The translations under genes were made by a program, and so were the position numbers. 64,000 nucleotides of DNA from Mortierella sp. BCC40632 (Eukaryota; Mortierellomycota; Mortierellomycetes; Mortierellales; Mortierellaceae), in assembly GCA_011634665.1 (NCBI GenBank), contig WAEK01000001.1:759501-823500 (forward strand). Direction: 5' to 3'. Of the stretch, positions 24,001-33,997 are shown piece after piece. The notes below the pieces were generated by a model, which was given only the letters and a program-made list of their open reading frames with translations, ran no database searches and was not told where the DNA came from. Within the stretch, counting starts at the first letter, position 1. Each line of letters begins with the position of its first letter.

Positions 24001-25802
24001 ATCACTCGGGATGTGGAATGCCCTTATCTCCTGGTGGGGTCATGGCCAACACTGGCACCTATCGAACCTCTACCTTTCCCATCCTAGATGACTCCGTCCT
24101 CTACACCTCTCCGCCTCCACGGCCCGCTAGTCCACACACTTCTTCTAAGGACTCTCAAGTCAAGGGGAAATCACGTTCCAAGGACAAGGAACCAAAACGA
24201 AAATATCTTCTTCATGGTCAAGCTTCGCCTCGAGCCCCAGAGGCCTCGGGTGGCGGTGGCGGCGGCATCCCTATCTCATTAATTGCGAATGATTGGCCGC
24301 TTTATTTCCATCCTGCAGAGACAAGACGGATCCCAGAATTACAATTCTATCGGAACATGACTGACCCTGGTTTGGTGACACAGTCAACATCTACAGCAGC
24401 ATCCACCATCACGGCCTCAGCAACCGCGCCAACTGTGGCTATGACAACAACAATGACACCAGCCGCATCATTATCATCATCAACAGTGACAACAACAAGC
24501 ATGATCAATGTGGGAGCCTTGTCCACTCATGAAAAGGAGTCTATCCTGTCCAGACCATCGATCACAGATCCCATTCGAGTGAGTGTGGACGCAGACGTGT
24601 CGCGCCATATTGTCTCGCCTGATGAATTGACTTGGGCGATTGAGCAAGAGACGGAGCAGTGCATGATTCAACATGAACTTCAACGAAAGAGTCTCGAGAC
24701 CCGAACACAAATGACATCTATTGCCATCAGCCCAATCCCGATCGAGAAGAATCCTCCTATAGATGAGCAGGTGAAGGTAGAAGAAAATGAAGTGACGAAA
24801 AAAGTCGAAGAAGAAGAGGACGATGAGGACGATGAAGGGACAGATACTCGAATCAGATCTATCGATGAGGTCCTTCAGCAGTCTTGGCCAGGTCAGGCCG
24901 ATGATCCAAAGAACCTTTTTAGTCGTGAAACGTCAGGGATGAGGTCACCGCGTCAAAGTAGCATCGCTTCATCTACAGAGCCTTCTATGGACATTGGAGC
25001 TAGTATCGACTCTCTTCTTCGACAGGATTCCAATCAATGGCCAAAGATCTATTCGACTAGACTTCCTCCCCCTCCTAGACGGTCCACTGTCAGCACGGGG
25101 GAGCATACGTTGTCGCGATCACCGTCCTCATCTTCACTCTTGTCATTGCCAGGTTTGACATTGAATCCACCTGAAGCATTCTCAACCTCTTTCACGGCTG
25201 GGAACTCATTCTTGTCTTCACCTTTACCCTCGTTGCCTGCTCCCAAAGTGGGTCCTGAGTGTCATGGGGATATTGTCTCTGCACCTATTGCACTCCAAGT
25301 TTCGTCCGAGGTCTCGCATGGCTCCATTTCGATTGCTGTAGACACTCCTGATTCAGCCTCGGTGGTCTCAGCGCGCTCTATCAGTAGTAGTCATAATAGC
25401 AGTCGTATTTCTCTAGAAGATGAGGTAGATGAGGAGAGTTCGACGCGAGTATGTACCCCAGGGGTAGGCACTACGTTGACAGTGGATCAATATCGACTTG
25501 GTGTTGCTTCAAAAGGCATTCAAGCAGTGTCTCCACTTTTGGATTTGATTCCATCCACCAAGCAGGTTGACTACTTTTCCACTTGTCCCAAGACAGAGTC
25601 TGTTGAGCCACAGCAATCCAAAGAGATCGATATTGTTGTAGAAGATGCGATCCCGAGGCCGCTTTGTTCCTTGGGAGCAAGGGGAGGAAAGGGGATCCAT
25701 GCCTATGTAGCTTCTGATCCTGTCAAGATCTCGGACAAGATGATCGAGACTGCCACGAACCCAGACCTCCCTGTGATTCCACGAAGATCATCCCGTCGTT
25801 AG
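21086..25802 (+). CDS. PH-domain protein, large, with polyglutamine tract
   Basis: Exons 21086-21646, 22059-22992 and 23098-25802 join in phase and give 1399 aa. One pleckstrin-homology domain spans the first intron. It starts VLEEWLHKRSSALHLVWKRR (about residue 152), goes on WCVLRDSRLYYYRSN, then exon 2 supplies LDSKPLGVLHLADY and ends near LWLLSLQAHI. The Lys/Arg positions in the first strands fit phosphoinositide binding, so peripheral membrane association is likely. The rest is Ser/Thr/Pro-rich and disordered, with a His-rich patch, a polyQ tract (23767-23838), a KKV-EEEEDDEDDE patch near 24800-24840 and two short near-identical MPIGAMPMGAMP units. I recognise no second domain. The ATG at 21086 is preferred over 20990 for its context (CAACAATGG). 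The first intron holds a purine-rich GAGA block (21690-21765). Confidence 0.8.
23767..23838 (+). repeat. CAG/CAA polyglutamine tract in PH-domain gene
   Basis: About 24 consecutive Gln codons with mixed CAA and CAG, in frame inside exon 3. Confidence 0.95.
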
Positions 25803-25984
25803 ATTGAGATGAATACTTCCACTTATTAGAAGAAGAAAATATCCCTCCCATTTTGTGTAAATAATAGCTTATATCATTTTCAAGTAAAGAGAGAACAATG
25901 CATGGGTAAAAAATAATAGTATTTACCCGTTTAGAACAAACAAACAAACAAAATCTCCTTTTTTTTATTAGCGTGGATGACTAG

Positions 25985-28900
25985 TTAGTTGTTGGGCCTG
26001 GTCCTCTTGTTTTCTCCATCATTTTGTAAAGACGCATCGAAAGATCTCTTCACGCGTACGTTGGATGACTGAGACTGGGTAGCTTGGCTCACTGATCGAC
26101 TAGGACCTGCACCTTGTCCTAAGATCGAACTTCCTCCTCCCCCTCCAGCTGCTCCTCCATGGGCTAAAGGTTGGGGCTGAGGAGGACTCGGACCTGTTAA
26201 CTGCTGATGATGTAGGACTGGATTCGTCAGGCGATGTTGTAGAATAGCAGACAGAGACTGAGCTGAGGAGTACTCTTGAGCATTCAATGCTTCGGAAGAC
26301 GCCTGCATGACAGCGCCCGTATCAGTTGTTTCTTGAACTACAGGAGTCGTTAGCAAATGCAAGAGCCCTTCTCGCTCAAGCGTCGTGTGCTGGAGTGAGG
26401 GTTGTACTACTCCTCCCAAGGACTGACTTTGAACAGACCCTGATGATGATGATGATGAAGAAAATGAAGGCGAGGGCGAAGGCGAAGGCGAGGGAGAAGA
26501 CAAAGTAAAAGAAAACGATGAAGAGTGTGCAGAGCTGCCATGAGTGGGTTCTTGGTTCATATACTGAGCTTGGTCTTGCGAGACGGGATCTTGTACAAGC
26601 TGGTTGCTCTGATTCTCATACTGTTGTTGAAGAATCGTGGTAAACCCCTGGCTACTTCCCCCAGATGAACTGGCCGCATTAATGCCAAAAAGCTCATCCA
26701 AGGGACTGGTCAAATTTTCGGCCCATGTCTCATTTGCCGTATAGTTGTGGTTGTGATTGTTGTTGTTCTGCCAGTCTGACAGACCCAGAGACTCAACAGA
26801 GGTAGAGGTTGCTGGCACAGGCAGCTCCACATGTTGAGCCGAAGGAGAGATAGAAGATGCTGTGTTTGATTGCATATTGGCCAGCTGTGTGTTAGTTAAC
26901 TGTGTATTGGCCGTCTGTATATTAGACAATTGCGTGTTAGTCAGCTGTGTGTTGGTCAATAGCGTGTTTTGAACAGAAGTTGGGTGAGCCAGAGCATTTG
27001 ATATAGGCTGCAAAAGAGTCATTGACAACGGAGCAGAAGTGACTATGAGTGTCGACATCGGTACAGTACCCAGACCCGGAACCTGAAACTGAGATTGTGA
27101 AGGACCTATCCCAATATTCTGGAGTAACATTGTAGGACAAATACTTGTTGACGGCCCATGGCCGTTGGTTGCCTCTGTCGGATTTGCATTAGTGTTGTTC
27201 GTATATAAATCATCCAAACCGTTGATCAAGTCCGTCCCATAGACCTGTCCATTTTGTTGCACACTGTAAATTGGATCAGAGGGAGTGGTGTAAGAGACGA
27301 TAATGCCCGAACCATTGGCCTCTTCCAACGAAAACTGTGTCGGTGCTCCAAAAGAATTAAGAGTCTGAAAGTTTCCAGTCTGGGATTGCAAAATATTTGT
27401 CAACTCAGAAGTTCCAAGGACTGCAGAGGTTTGAGGGGATACCACGGGAATTTGAACTGGAGGATGGATTTGAGGGACTTGCTCAGTCTGAGTGAGATTC
27501 GTAAGCGCCAAGGGAGAAAAAATCCCTGTAGCTCCATATTCATTTCCGAGGATGTCACCCTCCTGTTGCAAACTGGGACCTTGTATGCTGTTCTGCAATG
27601 GTATGCTGTTCTGCAATAGTGTGTTGTCCTGGGATAGTATGTTGTTCTGCAATGGTATGTTATTTTGTAATGGTACACTACCCTGAAAAGACATGCTGTT
27701 CTGAAAGGGTGTATTGTTCGGCTGAGGCGTGCTACCAAGTGGAGGAATACTGTTCAACCAAGACAAGCCGTCAAACAGAGGAGGATCCCCTGGCCAAGGC
27801 ATTCTGCCCAGCCAAGACATATAGTTATGCCAAAAAATATACCTCTGTAGGTAATCATTCCCTTGTAGAGATAAAACATCTTGTATACTCGTAATGTTCT
27901 GTGAGGGTACGGTGGTTGGCACAGGCGCAGCAGTCAGCGAAGGAGCATTATATTGCAAAGGATTCGCCTCTTGCGAAGTAATGTCTCCCTGAAAAGGCAT
28001 CGCGTTACCGTGTGGGGCTGCTAGCACACTATTTGTCGGCTGCACAAGATGACTCTCTGCTGATGCCGAAGATGAAGAAGCTGTACAAACAGAATTAGGC
28101 AAATGCAATGACTGTGGCGTTCGTTGAATTGTTGCTTGTGGTCCAAGCCAGGGGCTTGAAGTGGCATGGGGAGCTAGATAAGTGGATGTGGACGAGACCG
28201 GCTGAACACAGTGGGTTTGCGGTGTCGAGTTCGTATTAGGAGTGACACCCTGTATAGTATGTTGGTCATAGTCGATCGTATCTTGCTGTGGAGGGGTCGA
28301 AGTTTCAGAGTGTACGGCAGTAGTATTCAATGAATTCACTGAAGTCGATGGTCCAGAAGAAGCGATAGCTTGAGCCCTGGACTCGCGTGGTCTTTTTCGT
28401 CGATCTGGTGATTGACGAAAGTTGGGCATCACAAACCCAAGTTCCCGACGGTGATTCTCTGCGCGTGCAAACATTGCTCCTATCTCCAATTGGATCCGCT
28501 CAAGTGGATCGGATCCATTCACTCTAGTATAGTCATGGTGGTGCAGATGGAGTGAAACGGTGGTCGATCTTCCACTGCCAACAACAAATGTCGTTACTTG
28601 TCGGACCTTCTTGGTGACTTTGTCCCCACTGCCTCCAGAAAGACTCGTGGCAGCTCCATTGGTTGAAGTTCCATCCTGGTCTTGATCCACATCTTCTTCT
28701 TCTTCTTCTTCTTCTTCCTCCTCCTCCTCCTCTTCCATGTCCACGGGAACAGTCTCGTCCTCTTGGCCATCAACGCTATAACGATCAATACTCCACCCTC
28801 TCCGAGCTAGACACTCCGCTCGACAGGCCTCCGTATCCGTTATCCGTCTTCGATCGACGAGCACACCGTGATGTTTTAATGACGACTCGAAACTCGTTGT

Positions 28901-30475
28901 AAATCGTCCCGCCATGCTCACCAATCGTGCTCTTTCTCGCATACGATCAACCTCTTCCCTGGTAGCAATATTTTTCTTCTTTCCACTACCCGGCCTCTCT
29001 AAGTCTCCGTCGTAGTTGCTTGGGGTTGGAGGCTGACTATCCTCAAAAGTGTCCTTTTGATCCCCTTGTCCCAGATTGGGTTGCTGACTTTGTGGTTGTC
29101 TTTCTCGTTGTTGTCTGATCCGATCTCTTCGCAATTTCACATCCCTTTGTCGCCGTCGCCGTCGCATGACCAACGCATCCACTTGTTCCTGAGTGGGATC
29201 AAAATCCTCATCCGCCAAGAGGAAATAGGGCCATAGCTCTCGATATGCCTCTCTCAACGTGATTGCCTGAAGATCCGTGTCGAAAAATGGATGCCAGATA
29301 TAGTATGCGAACAATTTTCGGATTTGGTTCTGAGTCAGGACCAATGTCTGGGGTAACAGGTAGACAAATCCTGCTATCAATGAACGTGCTGGATAATAGG
29401 GCCCATCCGCAAAGTACATCAAGTTTTCTCGCCTCTGTCTTGTGTTGGTTCCGCCTGTACTGGACGAATATCTACTTTCAGTACTCTGCCTTGGGATTGG
29501 AATGCGGGAGAAATCGTGGCCAAGGACAGCTTCCCACCCCAAGGGTAGTTTCTTGGCCAATACAGGTCGACCCTGACTGCCGTTACTAGTGTTGGTGTTC
29601 CTCGGACAAATATGATCTAGATCATGCTCCTCTTTGATGCTGACATAGTCCAAATTACCATCGTATGCTGGATCCCGTCGGTTGTTATTCAGAACGTCGG
29701 GATCGACCGTCGTCTGAACAGGGTTTTTTGCCGTCCGGGATCCATCCGCATTATACCAATCCGGATCCAACATTCGTAGCGGCACTCTTGGTCGACTGGC
29801 AGATCTCCGTCCGTTTTCTCTGCTAAGAGTATTTCCTGAGTTGGCTCCTAGCGCTGCCCTTCGCAACTGTTGATCCGCCTGTCGTTTGGCCTGTCGTTCG
29901 CTAGCCGGCTCCGTGTACAGAATCTGCTTACAGAACTTCCAGCCACATTCGACACAAGTGGTCAAGACCGCATCAGCCCTAGCCCTTGGATTACAGGCTT
30001 CTCGGTTTCTGTAGAGAGATAGACTGCTGTTGGATGCTCGGGTCTGAATGAACTCTGGGAGAGAGGTTCTCACCAAGCGGTCAACAAGGTCCTCTATGTT
30101 TCTCGGCCTGAGTTCTGGATTGGTCCGCGAGGAAATGCTCAACTGTTCTTCTTGTCGAATGCTATTGCGCCTGTGAAAGTTTGAAAAGGGTAGACTGGAC
30201 TGTTGGCTTACAGAGCTTTGAGACTGACGGACTGGCAAGGACATATACAACCGGTATATCTGTCTCTGATTGGTATCCAAGAATCCCGGGACCTCCATAG
30301 AATGGTTGACATTCCCTCTAGCTGGCCGTGAGCTTGGTGAGTTCCTTTCATGAGCAGACGAGCTTTGCGACTGAGTTAGCAACTCGAGTTGCTGCAACTG
30401 TTCCTGGTCCGGCTGATTTTCGGGGGACGACGAGCTTATAGTTTTGTCTAGATTATTGATCTGTTGGCGGCTCAT
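25985..30475 (-). CDS. Very large unrecognised protein, Gln/Asn/Ser-rich with acidic and repeat tracts
   Basis: A single uninterrupted minus-strand frame; the ATG at 30475 (MSRQQINN) is chosen because upstream codons run into a T tract at 30618-30638. That gives 1496 aa. The N-terminal third looks folded in part: it has a Cys group (CNPRARA, then TTCVECGWKFC). A segment around YFADGPYYPARSLIAGFVYLLP and LFAYYIWHPFFDT has the balance of a structured domain, followed by a strongly basic helix (RRRRRQRDVKLRRDRIRQQRER). Then come a run of about 14 Glu (28690-28735), and Asn/Gln-rich tandem repeats LTNTQ/LSNIQ (26875-26970) and IPLQNS-like (27575-27710). An SPSPSPSPSF run (26460-26500) and a basic tail KRTRPNN end the protein. 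I do not recognise a family. Composition suggests a nuclear regulatory protein, but no function is claimed. It is convergent with the PH-domain gene, 182 bp apart. Confidence 0.7.
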   Translation of the reverse strand: MSRQQINNLDKTISSSSPENQPDQEQLQQLELLTQSQSSSAHERNSPSSRPARGNVNHSMEVPGFLDTNQRQIYRLYMSLPVRQSQSSVSQQSSLPFSNFHRRNSIRQEEQLSISSRTNPELRPRNIEDLVDRLVRTSLPEFIQTRASNSSLSLYRNREACNPRARADAVLTTCVECGWKFCKQILYTEPASERQAKRQADQQLRRAALGANSGNTLSRENGRRSASRPRVPLRMLDPDWYNADGSRTAKNPVQTTVDPDVLNNNRRDPAYDGNLDYVSIKEEHDLDHICPRNTNTSNGSQGRPVLAKKLPLGWEAVLGHDFSRIPIPRQSTESRYSSSTGGTNTRQRRENLMYFADGPYYPARSLIAGFVYLLPQTLVLTQNQIRKLFAYYIWHPFFDTDLQAITLREAYRELWPYFLLADEDFDPTQEQVDALVMRRRRRQRDVKLRRDRIRQQRERQPQSQQPNLGQGDQKDTFEDSQPPTPSNYDGDLERPGSGKKKNIATREEVDRMRERARLVSMAGRFTTSFESSLKHHGVLVDRRRITDTEACRAECLARRGWSIDRYSVDGQEDETVPVDMEEEEEEEEEEEEEEDVDQDQDGTSTNGAATSLSGGSGDKVTKKVRQVTTFVVGSGRSTTVSLHLHHHDYTRVNGSDPLERIQLEIGAMFARAENHRRELGFVMPNFRQSPDRRKRPRESRAQAIASSGPSTSVNSLNTTAVHSETSTPPQQDTIDYDQHTIQGVTPNTNSTPQTHCVQPVSSTSTYLAPHATSSPWLGPQATIQRTPQSLHLPNSVCTASSSSASAESHLVQPTNSVLAAPHGNAMPFQGDITSQEANPLQYNAPSLTAAPVPTTVPSQNITSIQDVLSLQGNDYLQRYIFWHNYMSWLGRMPWPGDPPLFDGLSWLNSIPPLGSTPQPNNTPFQNSMSFQGSVPLQNNIPLQNNILSQDNTLLQNSIPLQNSIQGPSLQQEGDILGNEYGATGIFSPLALTNLTQTEQVPQIHPPVQIPVVSPQTSAVLGTSELTNILQSQTGNFQTLNSFGAPTQFSLEEANGSGIIVSYTTPSDPIYSVQQNGQVYGTDLINGLDDLYTNNTNANPTEATNGHGPSTSICPTMLLQNIGIGPSQSQFQVPGLGTVPMSTLIVTSAPLSMTLLQPISNALAHPTSVQNTLLTNTQLTNTQLSNIQTANTQLTNTQLANMQSNTASSISPSAQHVELPVPATSTSVESLGLSDWQNNNNHNHNYTANETWAENLTSPLDELFGINAASSSGGSSQGFTTILQQQYENQSNQLVQDPVSQDQAQYMNQEPTHGSSAHSSSFSFTLSSPSPSPSPSPSFSSSSSSSGSVQSQSLGGVVQPSLQHTTLEREGLLHLLTTPVVQETTDTGAVMQASSEALNAQEYSSAQSLSAILQHRLTNPVLHHQQLTGPSPPQPQPLAHGGAAGGGGGSSILGQGAGPSRSVSQATQSQSSNVRVKRSFDASLQNDGENKRTRPNN
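26875..26970 (-). repeat. In-frame 15-bp tandem repeat coding (L/I)(T/S/A)N(T/I/M)Q
   Basis: Six imperfect pentapeptide units (LTNTQ, LTNTQ, LSNIQ, TANTQ, LTNTQ, LANMQ) inside the large unrecognised protein. Confidence 0.8.
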
Positions 30476-32002
30476 GGTTTCCTCTCTTTGCGTCTTCTTT
30501 CGAGTGGCAATGGGTGTGTTGGTGTGTGCTTTGAAAGGCCTTCCGAATGTAGTTTTCAGTGGTCCTGAGCCTTGGCAGTATTGTGTGTCCACTTTTAATA
30601 TCCTGTTGAGCCCTCTTTTTTTTTTTTTTTTTTTTTTTGCCCACAAGACAGCCGCTGTGCCCCTCCTATTTATGTCGAAATTCAGTCTTATGGATCGCCT
30701 GCGCACGTACCACACTGCTGGAGTGGTTGAATGGAGGTTATTGCTTCTACGCTTCAAACTGTCATTGTGAGTTGCGAAGGATTCCAGTGGACATTTTCCC
30801 TAAACCCTTGGCTTTGCTATCAACCACCCCCAAGGCTTTGACAATGGCCCTCATTTAGATGGGCTGATGCCAATCGACTCTCAAAGGTGTCCTCTCTGCT
30901 TCTCATTCTGCTGAATCTTTCTTTAACCTATTGTTGTACCACATCGAACATCCACCGGTATCCATTGTCAACTATGCTAAAGTGATGTATCGTAAGAGAA
31001 AATTGACCCCATGATAAGAGTCTTACCTTTCTAATGGCATAGACGTCTCTCCTTTCTACCTGCATTTTTCTTTCTTTCTTTCGAATGAACGCCACGAAGG
31101 CCAGACGACCCCTGCTGGAATATTCCCTGCGTAACCGCCTCCACAATGGAGTCTAGAGTTCAAAAAAGCTTTCTAAGGAACCAAGGATCCATACTTCACG
31201 ACCGACAGCCTCTGGCTCATTAAGGGCTTGTGGATCATGGTCAATCGATCTTATAATCAAATGCTAAGAGTGTGGATGCATTCCTCGGCTGATCTTGTAG
31301 GATTTGACCTCTTGAAGGAAAGGCGGAGGGTGAAGTTCATCTCTCAGAACAACTAAGAAAGAAAGAAAAAAAGAGACTCCAGTTTGCGGTAAAGCCTCAA
31401 ATCCAATAGAGAATGTGGCCTTGCCCACGACTTCGTGGTAGCCTCCTTGAAGACTAAAGTGATGTGGTACTCCGATGGGATGGACCACAGGATAAACGAT
31501 GTCGTATTCTTGCTGGATACAAGAGCTATACAACCCGCCTATCCATATTACGGATATTAACTCACTCTACCTCATACCTACTCCAAGTTACCTATGCCCG
31601 CTCTATTTGGTCGAGCTCAATCACTTGAGAGGAAGGTGGGATTACGGGTTAGAGATGGCCTCTCTACCTATAGCTGGGAAGTGGCGGATGTATAAATTCC
31701 ATGCCCAAGCTTGGCGAAACGAGTTGTTTAACATCAGCAGCAAAGAAAAAGAAAGGAGAAGGAGGCAGGTCCATGTTCTTTCCACACTTTCAAATCCTCT
31801 CCTAGGGTTGTCCCCTTCCCCTCGCGCATTATGCATCGTGTAACACCAATCAGGAATCAGATGCTGCTGTCCTCTTAGTGAGACAAGATAAGATACCATG
31901 TGGCTGAGTCTATCGAGTCCTGCTAGCTCTTTTACTCGTTCAGATGAATGGTTCACCTCTTTGAATTTAATCGATTGCAAGTATAAATCAAGAAGTAAAG
32001 TC
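30476..32002. other. Intergenic stretch between the large minus gene and the HAD phosphatase
   Basis: No gene is supported. A TATAAA at 31691-31696, about 310 bp upstream of the HAD start, is the best promoter candidate. ORFs on both strands are short. Confidence 0.45.
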
Positions 32003-33157
32003 ATGACCCAAGAGCCAATCTCATTTCATCATTCAACTCGGTTCCCGAGACTGATTGTAACTGATCTCGATGGCACACTACTCTCGCCCCAGCACACTGT
32101 TACCCCTCGGTCGACCCAGGCCCTTTTTCGTGCCCAACAGTTCCAGCACCAGCACCAGCAGGGGCCTAAAGATGCCAATATCCACACTCGGATCATGATT
32201 GCCTCAGGTCGGTCACCTCGGTCGATTCAAAAGGTCATTGAGCAGTTTCAGGGGATCATAGTTCCAGACGCTGTCATCTGCTGCAACGGCGCCCTCAGCT
32301 ACAACCCTCGGACCAAACAAATTTCGTTCCCCCAATTCATGAACCTCGATGATGTGCTGGCTATGGTCCAGGAGCTCAGAAAGGATATCGATCTCCCCAG
32401 ACAAAAGAAGCGAAGCAAGGATGAGATCCCCCTTAGAGTCACGAATGGTCCGAGCAATACGCCTCCCGAGAACAAAAACGATGACGGCCTATTGTCCCCT
32501 GGACAACCCGGATTCGCATGCGAGGTGATTTGGCTCCAAGAGTCATTGTCAACAAGAGCCGAGTCCGGTGTTCCTCATTATGGTGACAACACCTACTTTG
32601 TTTGCGATCGGGCATGGGAGGCTCAACGGAAACATACAATTTACTATGACTATCAGGTAGTAGATAGTATGGAAGATTTCGTTCGCAGCCTACGTAGTGA
32701 CAAAGAGAATAACTCTGGTCATGATCGTGGCGGCATTATCAAGCTTATGGCACTGGATCGGGATAGAACAGCCCCCGAAGTATATGAGTCTTTACCATCA
32801 TCGCTTCTCAGCCCGAGTTCCGCCCCAGCCTCGACTCCTTCCAAGGCGACTAAGGCATTGACTCAAGAGAGGGATCATATCGAGATCACCTACTCAAACA
32901 AGTACTTTCTCGAAATGGCTGCACCTGGAGTGAATAAGGGCCTCGGTCTTCAGCGCTACTGTGAGGGCCATGGCATTGACCGCACAGCTGTTGTTGCCTT
33001 TGGAGACCTCTTGAATGATGCTGAAATGCTCCAGTATGCAGGCCTGGGACTCTGCATGGAGAACGGTCACCCTGATATGAAGGTGCTCGCCGATCGAGTG
33101 ATTGGATCCAATGCTGAGGATGGGCTAGCTAAGGAAATCGAAAGTTGGTTTCTTTAA
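32003..33157 (+). CDS. Cof-type HAD-superfamily phosphatase (subfamily IIB)
   Basis: A single-exon gene of 384 aa from the ATG at 32003. The frame is also open to an ATG at 31898, which would add 35 Ser/Arg-containing residues. HAD motifs are all present: I is DLDGTLL with nucleophile Asp21 and acid Asp23. Motif II is IASGR (Ser68) and motif III is PGVNKG with its Lys. Motif IV is FGDLLNDAEM with the two acidic metal ligands. The C2-type cap between motifs II and III (about 85-300) identifies the Cof/YbiV/SupH group, which dephosphorylates sugar phosphates, pyridoxal phosphate or flavin intermediates. The cap carries two low-complexity inserts (PLRVTNGPSNTPPENKN and SLLSPSSAPASTPSKAT) that lengthen it beyond bacterial members. 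Substrate cannot be read from sequence. Confidence 0.88.
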   Translation: MTQEPISFHHSTRFPRLIVTDLDGTLLSPQHTVTPRSTQALFRAQQFQHQHQQGPKDANIHTRIMIASGRSPRSIQKVIEQFQGIIVPDAVICCNGALSYNPRTKQISFPQFMNLDDVLAMVQELRKDIDLPRQKKRSKDEIPLRVTNGPSNTPPENKNDDGLLSPGQPGFACEVIWLQESLSTRAESGVPHYGDNTYFVCDRAWEAQRKHTIYYDYQVVDSMEDFVRSLRSDKENNSGHDRGGIIKLMALDRDRTAPEVYESLPSSLLSPSSAPASTPSKATKALTQERDHIEITYSNKYFLEMAAPGVNKGLGLQRYCEGHGIDRTAVVAFGDLLNDAEMLQYAGLGLCMENGHPDMKVLADRVIGSNAEDGLAKEIESWFL

Positions 33158-33997
33158 CTCCGTGCTTGACCAGCCGCCTCCCTTTTCGACCATAGAAATA
33201 CAATATAAACAAATAAACATTTTTTTTTTTTTAGAAAAAAAAAAAAAAAAAAAAAAGGGCTACCTTAGAGTTAATTTTTTTGTTTGTTTGTTTGTTTTTG
33301 AGGTGTTGAGTGGAGATGTTGGTAATAGTGATAGTACAGTAGCTCGGAAGGGGGAAGGCAAAGAGGCAAACTAAAGATATTGGTATTCGAGGGATAGCAG
33401 CTCCGGTACTAGCAGACTCTAGAAAAGAGTCATCTGACAGATGGATGCAGTCGATGCAACAAACGAATGAAAATGTACCAAAAGGGGAGGGGTGTTGAAC
33501 AAAGAGAATAATAAAAAAGAAAAAGAAAAAGAAAAAGAAAAAGAAAAAGAAAAAGAAAAAGAAAAAGAAAAAGAAAAAGAAAAAGAAAAAGAAAAAGAAA
33601 AAGAAAAAGAAAAAGAAAAAGAAAAGTGCAGAGACACTGTACAAACTGAACAAAGAATATAGGAACGAGTAAGATGAAAGAGAAGAAAGGAAGGAGAAGA
33701 ATAGATCTACATAGGGACAACAGTTAAATGAGACAACGACGGGAAGAAAAAGCTAGAATAAAAAAGAAAAATCAACAACAAAAAAGAATGGCAAATGTTA
33801 ACAGACATGGCACCATGTCCCTGTGCAGCGGTTTCAGAGAATTTGATCCGCAAGTGGCCTCATCCCATAGTTGGGCCATTTTTCGGATAGTGGACGGATT
33901 TGACATGCAGAAACGAGAAAGAAGGGGTATCCGCCTGCACGAACCAGAAGGGTCCGGATATTCCTTTCGACATCGAGACTGCATGTAGCTGTTGCGG
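33158..33997. other. Intergenic stretch between two convergent genes
   Basis: Holds A/T homopolymers (33220-33256) and a long hexanucleotide repeat. Otherwise A-rich sequence that fits two facing 3' UTRs. No gene is supported; long Phe-only ORFs here are repeat artefacts. Confidence 0.55.
33513..33626. repeat. (AAAAAG)n hexanucleotide microsatellite, about 18 copies
   Basis: Nearly perfect period-6 repeat of about 114 bp in the intergenic region. Confidence 0.95.

Noticed and set aside
26875..26970. Regular tandem units, considered as a CRISPR-like array
   Set aside because: Units are 15 bp, in frame, without spacers, inside a eukaryotic coding exon.
33231..33653. 140-residue ORF made mostly of Phe
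   Set aside because: A translation of the hexanucleotide and homopolymer repeats, not a gene.
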